This document shows positions 11,389 to 24,189 of a stretch of DNA of 64,000 nt, piece after piece (the first letter of the stretch is position 1; each line of letters begins with the position of its first letter). Source of the stretch: Orbilia blumenaviensis. Lineage: Eukaryota > Ascomycota > Orbiliomycetes > Orbiliales > Orbiliaceae. The DNA is taken from the NCBI GenBank assembly GCA_036872755.1, contig JAVHNS010000015.1, positions 868,001-932,000 on the forward strand, read 5' to 3'. A model generated the notes under the pieces. It was not told where the DNA came from and did not search any database. It saw nothing but the letters and a program-made list of their open reading frames with translations. The translations under genes were made by a program, and so were the position numbers.

Positions 11389-13423
11389 ATGTATATCAGT
11401 AAATTAGTAGCGCCAATCGTTACCCTTTTCCTTTATTTAGGAGAAGGGAACGTTGTGGAAGCTCTTACGGGTTCCCAATTCGCGGCTATCCCATTCGATT
11501 ACATTATCGTTGGCGGTGGTACTGCTGGTCTCGTTGTTGCAAACAGACTCAGTGCTAATCCTCACATCAAGGTCGGTGTGCTCGAAGCCGGAGCTGACGG
11601 CCTAGATGATGATATTATCTATACCCCAGGAAAGGTGGGATGGGCAGTAGGCACCTCTTACGACTGGAACTTCGAGACAATTGAACAGCCTGTGCTCGGT
11701 GACCGAAAGTTGGGCTGGTCGAGAGGTAAGGCACTGGGCGGTAGCAGTGCTATCAATTTCTACGTTTGGATGAGAGGAAATAAGATCGATTACGACTCAT
11801 GGAGCGCGCTTGGAAATCCCGGGTGGGATTACAACAGCATGGTGTAAGAAACCTAGAGTTATACTTGCAAGTATAGTGGCTCACAATACTAACATTTATC
11901 TCACAGCCCGTACTTTAAGAAGCCAGAGACTTTCCACGAGCCGAGTCCATCCGATGCCACAAATTTCAAGTTGGACTTTGTCACTTCGGACCATGGCTCT
12001 ACTGGCCCAATTAACACCTGTTATTCCAACACCTGGAATGGTGCTCACCAATACTGGCACGATACTCTAATTAACCTTGGAGTCCCGCGCCGCGATACCT
12101 TTGGAGGCTCCAATTGGGGTGTTTGGACTGGTCTCACATCCGTCAACCCTGTTAACCGTACCCGAAGCTACTCTGCCTCTGAGTACTGGCGACCGTATTC
12201 CTACAGAACAAACTTCCATGTCCTCACCAATGCTATGGTGAAGAAAGTCAACATTCAGTCAGTTGGTGGCCACCAGACCGCCACTGGTGTTGAGTTCACA
12301 TGGGGTGGCAACACCTATACCGCCAATGCTGCTGCTGAGGTTGTCCTTTCCGCAGGCACTGTCCAATCCCCACAGCTATTGGAGCTGTCTGGTGTCGGAA
12401 ACCCAACCTACTTGAATGCAGCGGGTATCACCGTCAAGGTTAACAGTCCTCATGTTGGAGAAAATCTCCAGGATCGTATCAGTAAGTCGCTTGCCCCCAC
12501 TAAAAAGTGTGCATATATTCTTGATATAGGAGAATTAGGAAAACTAACATTTATTAGTGACCGTTATGATGTATGAGATTGACGACGAGATATCGAATCA
12601 AGATCCACTTAAGGATCCCGTAGAGCTTGCGGATGCTCTGGACGAGTATCACACCAACCATACCGGTCTTCTCACTGTTACACCTACCGACTTTGCCTAC
12701 GTTCCACTCAGATATTACCTCAACTCTACCTATGTCAACACCCTTAGGGGCATGGTCACCGGCACTGATGATAGAACCCTTCACATTAAATCTAAACTCA
12801 ACCATACAAAGGATCTAGGAAGCATGGAGTTTGTCTTCGATCCTAACCTGTTGTTCCCTTTGATCACCCCAGAGCCTGGCAAGAAGTATGGTACCGTTTT
12901 CCAGATGTTGCAGTACCCATTCTCGACCGGTAACATTCATATTGGCCCAGCTGTTGGCGGTATCTCTCCTACTGCAGATGACCACCCACTCATTGATCCT
13001 AAGTACTATGAAGGTGACGGTATCGTTGATCTTTACACTATGGTTGAAGCTCAGAAATTCGCAGATAGCATTGCTCGTGAGAATCCTCTCAACGCCAACG
13101 TTATCGGCCAGCGTGTCTTCCCACCAGAACCAGCACCGGGTACTGAGACCGATTGGGAACAATTTGTTAAGGACTTCACTATCTCCGATTGGCATCCGAT
13201 CGGAACTTGTGCCATGAGCGGTCTCGGCATTAACAAGGGTGTAGTTGACGAAAAACTCAGAGTTCACGGAGTTAAGAAACTCAGAGTTGTCGACGCTAGC
13301 ATTATCCCAGTACAGATTAGTTCGCATCTTCAAGGAACCGTTTACGCGATCGCCGAGAAGGGAGCTGATATGATCTTGGAGGACTTCCAGTGCAAGAGGC
13401 GACGTAGACGCGGCCGCCGGTAA
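11389..13423 (+). CDS. secreted GMC-family FAD oxidoreductase
   Basis: Flavin-dependent oxidase or dehydrogenase of the glucose-methanol-choline family, 631 aa, acting on an unidentified alcohol or sugar. Exons 11389-11843, 11907-12481 and 12558-13423; intron 1 has a perfect TACTAAC branch site. A hydrophobic N-terminus (about residues 1-26) suggests secretion. The dinucleotide-binding motif DYIIVGGGTAG is at residues 37-47, the GMC signature GKALGGSSAIN follows at about 115, and a second signature lies near the GTVQSPQLLELSG segment. The catalytic His is in DWHPIGTC (about residue 555) and the second active-site His in SSHLQGTVYA (about 598). Length is normal for the family. The C-terminus ends in an unusual run of Arg/Lys after AEKGADMI. 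The substrate cannot be inferred: aryl-alcohol oxidase, glucose oxidase-like and choline dehydrogenase-like proteins share these motifs. No pathway genes flank it. Confidence 0.92.
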
Positions 13424-14340
13424 GTTATGCAAAGTCGATTGATATCATGCATGTTGTGCTCGATTTTTCTTGTAAAAATACAGTGCGCATGAAACTGATG
13501 AGCGGCGATATAGCTGTCGACATCACTAAACCTCTGGTCCCTGGATAAACCCACTCCGGACTTAGTTAATGTTTTTAGTTTAATGTAATTTCCCTTATCA
13601 TGATATCTCTAACTAGCTAGCTTTCCATATCTCCCTCATCTCCTCTCCCCACATATCTAACCAGGACGGACCGGAACCCGGGACCCCTCCATGGACCAAT
13701 ACATCCCTTATGACAGCCTCGAGCCCCGCGATCACGGCGAAGAAACAGAACTGGCCCGGTCGGAACGGCGGATATCGATACCTAAGGCTATTCACGTGTT
13801 ACGAATTTTGTGTTGTCTTTTTTATTTCCTTGGTCATGTCATGAAGTATTCTTAGCGTTTTCAGTCAATTAACATTATCCATGATTACAAAAACACCTAG
13901 AGACCCTTGTAGTATCTATGCAATTGTATGTGATAGAAGACCTAACGCCAAAATGGAAACGCTGATGGAAATCATAGGAAGGAAGGGTAGCGGTGAACAC
14001 AATGCAATACAAGGTGAAGTGAATTTCCTCGATCGGGTTTTTCGGATGATGAGCAAAACGAACGATGAAATGATTATAAAGAAAATAGTATGGGTGGAAG
14101 TTTATTTTCATTATGAAACTGGTCTCTCGTGAGGATTAATCTATTGAAAAAGGGGCCTTTCTAGCCTCGGAAGCATGGGTAAGAAGCAACACATAAACCA
14201 ACCAATGGCTGGCTCAGCTAAGCAGACAAAAGCATGTGGAACGGGCATGAGAGGCGATTTAGGAAAGGGAATAGGAAGTTGTGAGCGTTTCATGTCGTGC
14301 GCTCATCAAGTGCCGAAGGACGTATTCGATTGGGCGCTCT
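13424..14340. other. intergenic between convergent genes
   Basis: 3' flanks of the GMC gene and of the GST-like gene, which are convergent. A 60-codon open stretch on the minus strand (13613-13795) has coding-like GC content but no ATG start and no recognised family; it is not called. Confidence 0.5.
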
Positions 14341-15225
14341 TTAAAGGACTTGTGGAACGGCATCCTTCCCTTCAGCGCTCTTGATCTCTTCAAGAAGAGT
14401 GACGAATTCAGGGAACCATCCTTCAACAGCACGTTTCATGTACCCGCGAAGAACACTGCTCTCCAAAACAATTTTTTTGCAGAAGGGGTTTGAATTCGTT
14501 CCACAAATGTTGACGAGCATGGCAATCAAAACGGCATCAATGTCGGCCGGAGTGGCGGTTTTGTGGAACCATTCGACGGCGTTACCGGTGGGAGTGAGAC
14601 GTGTCTCGAGGGATTCAAGAGCTTCACGAAGAATAACTTCAGTCTCAGCATCACTGTGGCGACCGATTCCCTGTGCGATAAGCCTATTGACCAGGGATCT
14701 ACGGAACCACCAGTGAAGTGGGATACGGATGAAAAATGGGAGACCCCCGAAGACCTATACGTGTTATTTGTTAATATAAACTATAAAGCAACCATATATG
14801 TAGAATTAAATTATAAATACCTCATGCGAAATGACGGCTTCGTTCTCCTTATCGAACCAACGGCTCCTGACGATGGCAGGGTAGATAGCTTCCTCCCAGA
14901 AGCCACGGTAGGCAAGACTCTCGGCAATTTGAAGTTCGGTCAAGCCAGCTGATTTGTCTAGGTCGGCTAAACCCTTTTCCTTCACGTACCGAACAATGAA
15001 TTGGGAGTCAGGGACGACGACACCCCCAATATCAACATATGGAAGCTTCTTTTTCGGCGCTTTAAAGGGGAGCGTATCCTGTTGGGTATATTTGACGCCA
15101 GCAAATCGAAAATAGCACTCAATTTTTTGGCAGTAGCCGGAAGCAGTTGGCATACCCTCACGCTTTTCGAAGGCGAAGAGGATGACCCCACCCTTCTTAG
15201 TATCAGTTGGCTTGATGGTAGACAT
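14341..15225 (-). CDS. GST-like protein, failed-axon-connections/metaxin type
   Basis: Predicted 272-aa thioredoxin-fold/GST-like protein. Exons on the minus strand are 15225-14821 and 14754-14341 with a 66-nt phase-0 intron. The start is the first ATG (MSTIKPTD); the reading frame is open upstream but has no other ATG. The N-terminal half carries the GST_N-like segment with KIECYFRFAGV, KKKLPYVDIGG and VPDSQFIVRYV, typical of Fax/metaxin-like proteins. The C-terminal half is an all-helical GST_C-like region with VNRLIAQGIGRHS. The classical catalytic Tyr/Ser of cytosolic GSTs is not obvious, so glutathione-transferase activity is uncertain. Relatives are annotated as glutathione S-transferase-like or outer mitochondrial membrane transport proteins. 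There is no signal peptide; a cytosolic or mitochondrial-surface location is likely. Confidence 0.82.
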
Positions 15226-17109
15226 ACTTGGTACGTGTGAAGGTGGTCGAGAGCCTAGAAGACTGTGTTGGACAATGTTGGATTCGCTGGAAAAGGATAA
15301 ATAAGCGAGGATTGGCACCCAAACGACAAATTCGGAAATAAGGTCTGGAAGTTCTGGTTGCAAGTGGATCTGTCAAGCTTCAGCGAAGAATGGTAGGGGA
15401 GCTGGGAGTCGACAAGACCTACAGTGATGAGAATGACAAAGGTGGTAAGGGGGAAAGGATCTTGGATAAGACTTGGGGGGTGAGATGATGTTATATAGTA
15501 AAATAAAAAATATAACGTCGCAATCTAGTTATAGTCTGTCCAACAACTTGCCGCAGATGCACATGCACTTGAGCGCTCACTGCGCTGTTACAGTAGAGCA
15601 TCTAGACCAGGACCGACCGTCGACCGCGCACTCCTCCAAACCCCGATGAAACCTCAGGTCCCAGTTTGAAAATTACGAATTTGCCTAGTATTCTCTAAAT
15701 CCTATTCTTTGTTCTGCGGTTGCCGTGGCGCTTTATCGGCTTTATACGACCTGTACGTACCAGTAGTCTTTCATCACAGGATTATATATTCATTGCATTG
15801 CCCAGTTTAAGAATCATAGTTACTGGTCCACAGAACAGACAAGATATTTCGGCCATGAGTGGTCTCGTTGGTCATAAGCGTCCCGACGATGCTTCTACTT
15901 GGCTGGTCCGACCTAAGTTCCAAAACCCCTTCCGTTTAGTTACACGTACTTGTAACGAATGCGCAGTACCATCTACCGTGTCCAGTGAAGGCTGATATGG
16001 TGCGTAAACAGGAAAATTTTATGTGCACTGCATCTGAAAAATACATCCTTCACTATAGCGTTACGCAGCTCTAAATACACCCATGTCCGCGTACTCACCA
16101 AGGAGAAAGCACAATATTAAGCTTAAATCATCGGACTTTCATATTCCTCTTACTAGTGGCTTTTGGACCACCGGCTAGATGTTTCGCCGATTCGTGGCAT
16201 ACCGAATGCGTATCTTATAAGCGCCCCTGGACTGTTATACATCCAGGAACGTCCTTATCCTCCTCTCGTGCCTCTGGAAACTTATCCTGGCTCGCCGATA
16301 TTCTTTGCAGGCTTCTCATCTGAACCCTTTTGTTTTGAAAACGGCCCTGCTAATCTCTAAATTAAATTCCGCTTTTCCTGAGCAATTGAGATTAAAAGTC
16401 CCAAGCAGCACAACCAGGTCCTGAGTGGGGGGCTTGACAATGTTACAACACAGTCGACAACACAGGTGCAACTACTGTGAATCGACCAACAGGACATGTA
16501 TACCCAACTACGACACTTTCGAACTGCATGGTGAAGGGTCAGCTGGTCCAGAAGCTGGTTCTAGGCCAAATTATTTTTTCAACGTGTTCGTATTTCAGAA
16601 TAGCATATTTCGGGCTCAGCGATATCGACAAGAAAACACATGGACCTTGTTGCAATTTGTGTCCGCAACGCAATTTAACGCCTATTAATACAAAGCTGTT
16701 CACGTTGTATGCATTGTTTGCTGCTCCACTTTCTCCCAAAGCTACCCAGACCACGCCTTCTTGTGAAATGACGAGGTTTCAAGCGGAAGGCTGGGGCAAT
16801 ACCCTCGGGGGTATGAGGATCCATCAGCCTTGTTTTCGATTCCAGCCTCGTGAAAACTAATCTCAATTTTCTAGTATTCGGAACCGTAAGCACCTAATCC
16901 TTCGCTAGTAGCGGGTTTCTATTCACAAAGACCCTCAAACTTACCATTGTAGCGACGCACATCCGATTCAAATCTAAATATTTCAGCGGAGATTCATACC
17001 TAGCTTACGGAAATCATAGTAAGCGACCTAAGCACCTACGACCGATCGCAGGCCAGCCGAAAAGTGAACTACATTCCCCTCAGTATATGAAGATAAGTAA
17101 ATACGCGAC
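15226..17109. other. intergenic, divergent promoters
   Basis: Lies between the divergent starts of the GST-like gene and the patatin-like gene. No convincing gene is visible; the open stretches around 16425-16860 lack splice logic or family similarity. Contains a TGGTCTCGTTG motif copy at 15860-15870. Confidence 0.45.
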
Positions 17110-20100
17110 ATGGACAAGACTCGCTCGACGACCGCGCAATCCGCGAAGCCATACAAGCCAGGAAAATTTGACGAAAACGCGCTTCAACTTATGCGAGATG
17201 TCATAAAGTATCTTGGCCGCAGCAAATCAGCTATGTTCATCTTGAGTGCCTTCTGTGGATTTATTGGGCCTTGTAAATATTTTGAGCAAGCTCGATTACA
17301 AAGTTGAAACAACTCTTCCCAGCCGATACTGTTGGATTTCCAGTGCTGATATCAATTATCCAGACCTTGGCTTTCTTCCGAAATTGGACCAGAATAAACT
17401 ACTTGTAGAACTAGCAGCATCGTGTTCCTACCTATATGACCAATTCGTTGATCAAATTTGGCCATGCGAATTTTCTTTGTCAGGTTCCTGCTGCTATCGA
17501 ACCAAAGCTGAACACGAAGAGCACGGGGAGAAGGCCGGCGGCCACTGGGAGTACCATTTCATAGATAAAAGAGGGCAGCACCGAGGATTCATCGCTCCTG
17601 GCACATATCAGACTAGAATTGACCCTGGATTCAAACGCGAATTTCTCAAACGAGCTTCAAGATCTTTTATTCAGTTCTCTGAATTATTTGGATTCCGCGG
17701 GACACATGCGGGGATGCAGAGCGAGTCTTCAGACACGGCACAAACGGACACTCTGAGCCTTAAAAAAGTATACCCGGCGGTTGTCACAAAGTTCTATGAT
17801 AACATTGGGGGTGTCTCAAGCTACACACATCGCCGCGCCTGTTTGTTGTGTTTAAATGGTTTGGCGGAGCATGGCCTTCCCTGTGGCCATATCCTCTGCA
17901 CTCCATGCTTAAAGGCATTCTCAGCTCCTAGGCTATCCGCAGACTTCGATAATGGATTTCATATAGAAAGGTGTCCCGTAGATGACAGCGTGTTTCGGCC
18001 TGAACCGTTCTTTCCCATGAAACCTCTCGCAGCAGGTGTCAGAGTCTTATCAGTTGATGGGTAAACAGACCTTTGAAAATTTTAGATTCCCCTTTGCAAC
18101 TAATTATTCTGGTTATAGGACACCCGGGTTCATGCTTGGAGTGCAAGTAGAGATACTACTGGCAATCGAAGAACAATTGGGATATGGGTTCAGTATCTTC
18201 AGTTTCTTCGACCTTGTCGTGAGCGCAGGGTCAGTTAGTTTCCCGAATTAAAAGGCATATCATGAACTTTTGCAAGGGTATTCAAGTTACTAAAATATCC
18301 TAGGCTAGGGGGTATAATTGCCCTGGAAGCCTTAGATGATAACGGTTCTGCGCAAACGGCTACCGATAGGGTTACCAGGCTGTTCAGGGTGGGTCTTAAA
18401 ACTAAAGTTGGGTTAGACCCGGGCTCGGGGTCTAATGTTCCTCGATTGTTGCAACCTGGTTGGCAATCAGACCTCCTACCTGTCCGTGTAGAGCGGGGAG
18501 AAACGGAGGATACCATGATTGGGCAGGGAAGTTGGGATGCACGGGAAGGGGATATTTTCGATATTACAAGAGCACCAAGGAGATGGGGGCAGGAGCCGCA
18601 ATTATCAGCAGGTTCAAGAACATTGGGAACTGGGTCTATGTACACGTACAGCATATCTGGAGTTCGTGAGCGAGAAGTCCAGATGTATTCTGAAGAAGCT
18701 CTCATCGAATTTCTTCTTTGGCAGTATGGCGGCCTCTCACACAAGGCACAGGAGTATTCAGGCGACGGAATTCTTTTCGGCAGCCAGCCAGAACGCAAAA
18801 TTGCAATAGCTTCTAATTCAGACGCCACCGCTTACCTTCAAGGTGTATACGGGAAAAAGTCACAAATTATGGGACCGGGGCCTCCGACGACCGTGACCAC
18901 CAACTACAACAGTGGCGATAATTTCAATTGTAAGAACTAATCACTAATTGGGTTCACGGCCTAAATTCTGTCGGGCGCGAAAGAGGGGGGGTCTGACTCT
19001 GAGAAAACCACAGGCACGCGATTTTCTCAACAGGGGCACTCGGAATATGAGGTGTATGCACCCACAGAGAAGTCATTCGAAACTGAAGTTTGGCGATGGT
19101 ATGTCCCTGCCGTTTTTATCCTGTTTAACGAGATACGTAAAAGCCTTTGTTTGACGTGGGCATCTCGACCGTATTCCATAGCGCGCTGTACACAATCTGG
19201 GATTGTGAAAGGTTCTATCACATCTCTAACCACGGGCTTTCTTCTCGAAGAAAACTATTCGATAAACTCTCGGCAAGAGCCTCCTGTAGCAATCCAATTA
19301 AGATCGCAGATAAGGAATCTAAGTTGCTCTGGCCGGATACGAAAAATAGCATCCCCGATATGTTGTTATCTATCGGAGCAGGGAGGTTTACGAAAGCTGA
19401 AAAGACTAGAATGCATTGGCAAGTTGGTGTATATGGCGAGAATAACAAATCGGACTTCCAACAAGGCCAAGTTTTCAATTCAATTTTGGCAGCCAGCAGG
19501 AAGTGCGAACGGGTATGGAGCAAATTCATTCAAAAACTCGACACCACTGAGGAACGTGAACGTTACACTCGCATCAATATAGATATTAAGACACGAAACT
19601 CGATAGAGATCTTCGAGAGCGCCACCCCAGAAAATCTTGAAGAGATCCGCAGGAGGGCTCGGACAAAAGCAAGATGCCCCGAGCTTGTTGCAGAGCTTCG
19701 AGTTGTTGCGGACCGCCTATTAGCTTCCTGTTTCTATTTCGAACTCAGTCTCGCAACTTTAAAACTCGAGGAACAGGTGGATAAGGGGCTGGGGAACCAT
19801 GTAAGAGGTATGTTATATACTGAGCAGCTCAGGTCTGATATCTGTAGAAGGATACCCTTCATAATCTGAAGACTGAACGCGAACGCCTTAAGGATACAAT
19901 TGATGTTAACTAATAGGTTTTAATAGTATTTGGACACATTAGGTGTCGTTTTAAGCCACAGTCTGAAGAAATCGGGAAACTGGGGAGGCTCTTCAAAAAT
20001 ATATCAGGCAGTCTTGGCGAGGATAGGTTTCCGAAATTTGAAATTATTTATGGTGAACCTTTACGCCTGGATGGCACGGACTCTAGCATACTTGTAGAAA

Positions 20101-22352
20101 CTAATGAAGGTAATGAGGGGATCTGCGGGAAGGGTAAGGGCCTGGAGGACCCTGAGACAATCGTTGAAATATCACCTTTTCAGATAGACGCTATGGAGAG
20201 AACTAGATCCTTTGACCCTTTGCAGTTACCCATCGCCCTGACATCTACAGCTCAAACGAAAATCTTTTTAGTTTTGGGGAACGACAGAAAATATCCGATT
20301 AGTGGGTTTCCTCGAGATCTTTACGCAGAAGTAAAAGGATTATGGGCGGGTAAGTACATGGGAATATCAGTCAGGGGTTCCTACACACCACCCCTATTTG
20401 ACCCTTAGTCAATAGTCCATTGATACATTGTATAAGTCGGGTCATATTTGATGCTTATTGTTAATTTATATTTTTGTTTAGACCGAGGCGTCAAAGACTC
20501 TTTTGGCAGTCAGCTGCTCGGGGGAGAGGTGGACGGGCGCAATTCAAGTACGAATGGGGCCTCCGGATTGGAGCCTTCGACTAGCCCCACCTTACCAAGT
20601 ATGAGCATGGAGCCGCTTTCTAGCACAGTTGAAGTTTCTGTCGACACAGGAGAGACTACAAAATCAGAAGTAGCGTCTGGGCAAGCGGAAGATCTCGAGG
20701 GCGTCCGGGGGCCCCCTATTGTTAAGGAAGGTTCATTGGATAGTCTCCTAGAGAGGTTAAGGGCAGCACATCCGAGCTCTTTGGGGAAGAAAGAGGTCCG
20801 GCGCCGAGCCCGTCTGAGATCGGCACCAGTGCGGACAAATACCGGCATTTCTACCAGTGGTGACCAAAGCGGAACTCTGGGGCTTGGTAAACTGGGTGAC
20901 CCTGTGACCTCGCTTGAAAGGGCTTCCATACGTTTATTAGACGCATCCTCTCTAGATAGGGATCCCAACCCGTCGGAGTTGTCGGCGACCGGCTGGCTCA
21001 TCTCGCACAAGCTACATAACGTTTCTATAGAAGCCCCAAAATCCATACCTGCGTTGAAATCTGTGGCCATAAATCTCGTCAATGAGCTGAAGATATGGCT
21101 TGAAGATAGCCTACACCAACCAGTATCATTTTGGCCACTGTCGCAACCCCAGAGAGGATGTGCAAAAGGATACATCAGATTATATCTCGATTGCGTATGT
21201 CCCCTAATCCAAATTTCATGATTTCTTCATCTACACAAGTACTTCCATCCGCTGATATACAATTCTTCAATGTAGCACTGTAGCAAAGATAGCCCTGTAG
21301 ACGTCCCGAAAAAGCTGGCTTGGATTATTACTGAGCGCGAGAGACGGTTGGAGAGAAGAAGCAGGAGAAGGAGAAGAGAGGCGAGTATTAACGGAGGGGA
21401 GGAGAAAAGCAGAAATTCGCAAAATGAAGGAGCAGATGCCGGAGGGGAGACCAGCAATGATAAGCCCGTATTAGCTACAGGCTCTAGTACAAATAAAATT
21501 TCCATACAATATTCTGGGGCTAGTGTCCAGGGCGGTGGGAGCCCTGGGGGTGGGTCATCTCCTGGTAGCCTTGCTGTGCAAAACGGGCATAACCAAGCTG
21601 TTTCTACGGCTCAAAGGACTCTCCCGGAAAGTTTTGACATTTTCTTTGTGATTGAATCACCAGTGGACCAAACGGTTATGACAACTATCAAAATGAAAAG
21701 TACGCACAAGGATAGCGATCTCTTTCGAAACCTTCGCCAAAAATATATGTTAGTGCGGGGCTGGCGCCATTACTTCTCATTTACAACCATTTGCGACATT
21801 CAGTGGATCAGGGTATGTTCAAAAATGTTCAAGTTTAAGTTTGTGTTTACTAAGTTGAATATCTCGCGACAGTTTAAACGATATAGCACCAAACCGGTCT
21901 CTAACAGCGACGGGCTATGTGAAGATATTGCAGAAAGCCTTCCCGGTCAATTTGACCCTGACTATAGGATTAGATGGTATGAGCCACCAACGCCAATCGT
22001 CCGGCCACTTGGGCGCCAACGGATTATGGCCTTATACGAGAGACCGGAAGATTCGACACACTGCTCAGATTGCCTCGATCGATCAATGCCGAAGTGGGTC
22101 GGCGTAGCTCTCAAGGGGCCAGAACCAACGGCTTGGGGAATATACGGTGTCGAAGGATTCGCATTTTTCAAAATGTTGACCTGGGGCTTCATCGTAAATT
22201 TGGTAACAATGCTGGCTTTTGCTCCTTGGTGGCTGCAAGGACATCCGGGCGACTTGCAAAACGCATTTATTCCAAACACAATTGCTTCTGTCTTTTATTT
22301 TGGGAGTGTATCACTCTATGTCACGACTAGAGCGGCAGGATTGAGAAAGTAA
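17110..22352 (+). CDS. patatin-like (FabD/lysophospholipase-like) protein with degenerate catalytic motifs and C-terminal membrane module
   Basis: Large multidomain protein, about 1499 aa. Exons: 17110-17234, 17287-18060, 18119-18229, 18304-18929, 19014-19098, 19182-19807, 19927-20349, 20482-21194, 21276-21812, 21873-22352. All phases close. A RING-like Cys/His cluster (CLLC...LPCGH...CTPC) at about residues 226-257 precedes a patatin domain starting at GVRVLSVDG (about 300). Family hallmarks follow: LGGIIAL, KLLWPDTKN, LSIGAG, HIRCRFKP and SGFPRDLY. A low-complexity linker leads to a QPVSFWPLSQP module (about 1139) and C-terminal membrane segments (about 1439-1493). The patatin oxyanion motif GGGxRG, the GTSxGG nucleophile elbow and the DGG catalytic Asp are all altered, so lipase activity is doubtful. 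Exon 1 is ambiguous: either a 52-nt intron or a 1-base frameshift near 17302. A pseudogene or a pseudo-enzyme are both possible. Confidence 0.78.
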
Positions 22353-22773
22353 AAGAATGTTCTCGCATGTTGATTATTTGCTGTTTTTGAGGGAGGCTAC
22401 TTCAGGTCAATAACAACTACGTGAGCGCATATTCATGCCTACTGGTTGGAGCATAAATTCGGAATTTAGAAAGCCTCCCAAGGGTTGCCAAGGGGCTGCC
22501 AAGGGGCTGCCGTGGTAAGGCTGAGCTGCCCCTTTGGCCTCCGGATTCAACACCAAAAGCGTACCAATATAGCTGTGGTGATATATACAGGCCACATCTT
22601 CAATGACCATGATCTAACCAGCACCACGAGACTAACTATGAAATAACCCCATTGAGTTCGAAATATTCAGTATTGAGAGCTGGACGAGGATTTTGTTGCA
22701 TCTCGAACCCCCTAACGCATTTACAAAAAGCATAGACTTAAATATACTCGCCCTGATTAATCACTAAATATAA
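22353..22773. other. spacer between tandem paralogues
   Basis: Non-coding spacer between the patatin-like gene and its truncated paralogue. It contains a GC-rich patch (about 22470-22545) with tandem GCCAAGGGGCT copies and a partly complementary downstream segment able to form a hairpin. Confidence 0.45.
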
Positions 22774-23951
22774 ATGGAGCTCCATTGGACTGGTTATGGT
22801 GAAACCAGAAGAGTGTTCTCTGAATACAATATCCGTTTAGAGGCAAATAAACAGGCAAACTTACGCAATCAGAACCTCTCTAACCTGATTAACGACATTA
22901 AAATCTATTCTGAAGAAATTCTGCGGCAGCCTATATCTTTTTGGCCATTATGTCAACCTCGCGCAACTTATCTTTCGCCGAGTTTTCGTCGTTTTTTCTG
23001 GGATTGTGTATGTCGGTCAAGCGAACGTCTCTTGCATTTGACTCTTCGTTGAAACTCTGCTGACCGGGAACGGCGATTTAGGATTGTGGGATGGAGATGC
23101 ATGCTGATGTTCCTCTCGAGAAGTCTCGACGTAGTGAGTTCGAATTCAATACGCCGGAATCTCAATCAGGACTCCAAGCAGAGCCCCACACAAACAGGTC
23201 TCTCCCGGAAAAGTTTTATATCTTTTTCTGCGCTCTGGGAAGCTGTAATAAAGATGTGATGAACACCATATACTCCAATGGAATAAGCAATGATAAAGAC
23301 CTGTTTCGGAAACTTCGGGATGATTACGCTAAGATCCGTGGCTGGAGGTTGTGGTTTTCGTTCACGCACGTGCATGATATCAAGTTTGTACGAGTATGTG
23401 AAAGCAGTCGAATTCGTGAAGAGAAGCATGCACCTGTTGTACTAACCAATCTCTTTTCATCTCAACCAACCTAGTTCCACCGGGGCTTTCGGAGCACAGG
23501 ATCTTCGCTATCATATGGCGATGCCCTCTGCGAAATCAAAGAAGAGAGCCTACCGTATATAGATGATGACGAATACGAGATTTCCCACCATCAACCTCCA
23601 GCATACATCACACGTCCAATAGACCGACGGTCAATGATGGACCATTTCTCTAATCCTGGGGCTGGTAAGGCTGGCGCTTCGGATTGTTTACGATATGCTA
23701 TGCCGAAGAAGGTTAAATACCCGCTGCCTAGTGGAATTTGTGAGGCCTTTGGGCTACATGCAGATGAAGCAATTTGCCCAACAAAAATCCTTATGTGGGG
23801 TCTGGCGGTGCATATTCTCTGCTTGCTTGGGTGCCTGCCTTGGTGGATTGTTTCGGTAACATTTTTTGCAGTGGTCGTGATCAATGTTAGGTCCCGAGTG
23901 GGGAGGAATAGGAAATACGGCCGTTTATATGAATATTGCAGGATTATCTGA
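22774..23951 (+). CDS. truncated tandem paralogue: FWPL/membrane module only
   Basis: Predicted 340-aa protein homologous only to the C-terminal module of the upstream patatin-like protein. Exons 22774-23007, 23082-23393 and 23475-23951. Both introns sit at the same places as in the upstream gene (after the DC dipeptide and in the R|F position), which proves common descent. Shared motifs include QPISFWPLCQP, SLPEKFYIFF, DLFRKLRDDY and RGWRLWFSF. The C-terminus has hydrophobic segments (ILMWGLAVHILCLLGCLPWW and a following stretch), so it should be a membrane protein. It lacks any patatin, zinc-cluster or linker region. Function is unknown. It may be a free-standing form of the module or a decaying duplicate; the frame is intact throughout, which favours a real gene. 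The start codon is the first ATG of the open frame. Confidence 0.7.
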
Positions 23952-24189
23952 TAGTGAGAGTACTAGTAATGATAGGCTAGACGGTTCGTAGACCAAGTTC
24001 CCAAGGTGGATACCTGGTTTAAAGGCCGCACTAGTGCTAGTTAATAAACCGGCAATATGTAAAATACATTACAAATGGAGTGGCGTCTAATCCTCATATA
24101 TCAGATACTAGTTGAATTGGAAAAGCTTCGTACCATAACTCTGGTCGGGTCTTAGGATTCTCCCATAATCCTGATCCAAGAGCAAAACA

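Noticed and set aside
13613..13795. 60-codon minus-strand frame with coding-like GC content
   Set aside because: No ATG at its start, no splice partner found and no family match; could be a relic but not supportable.
20510..21175. 221-codon minus-strand frame
   Set aside because: Antisense to a well-supported exon of the patatin-like gene.
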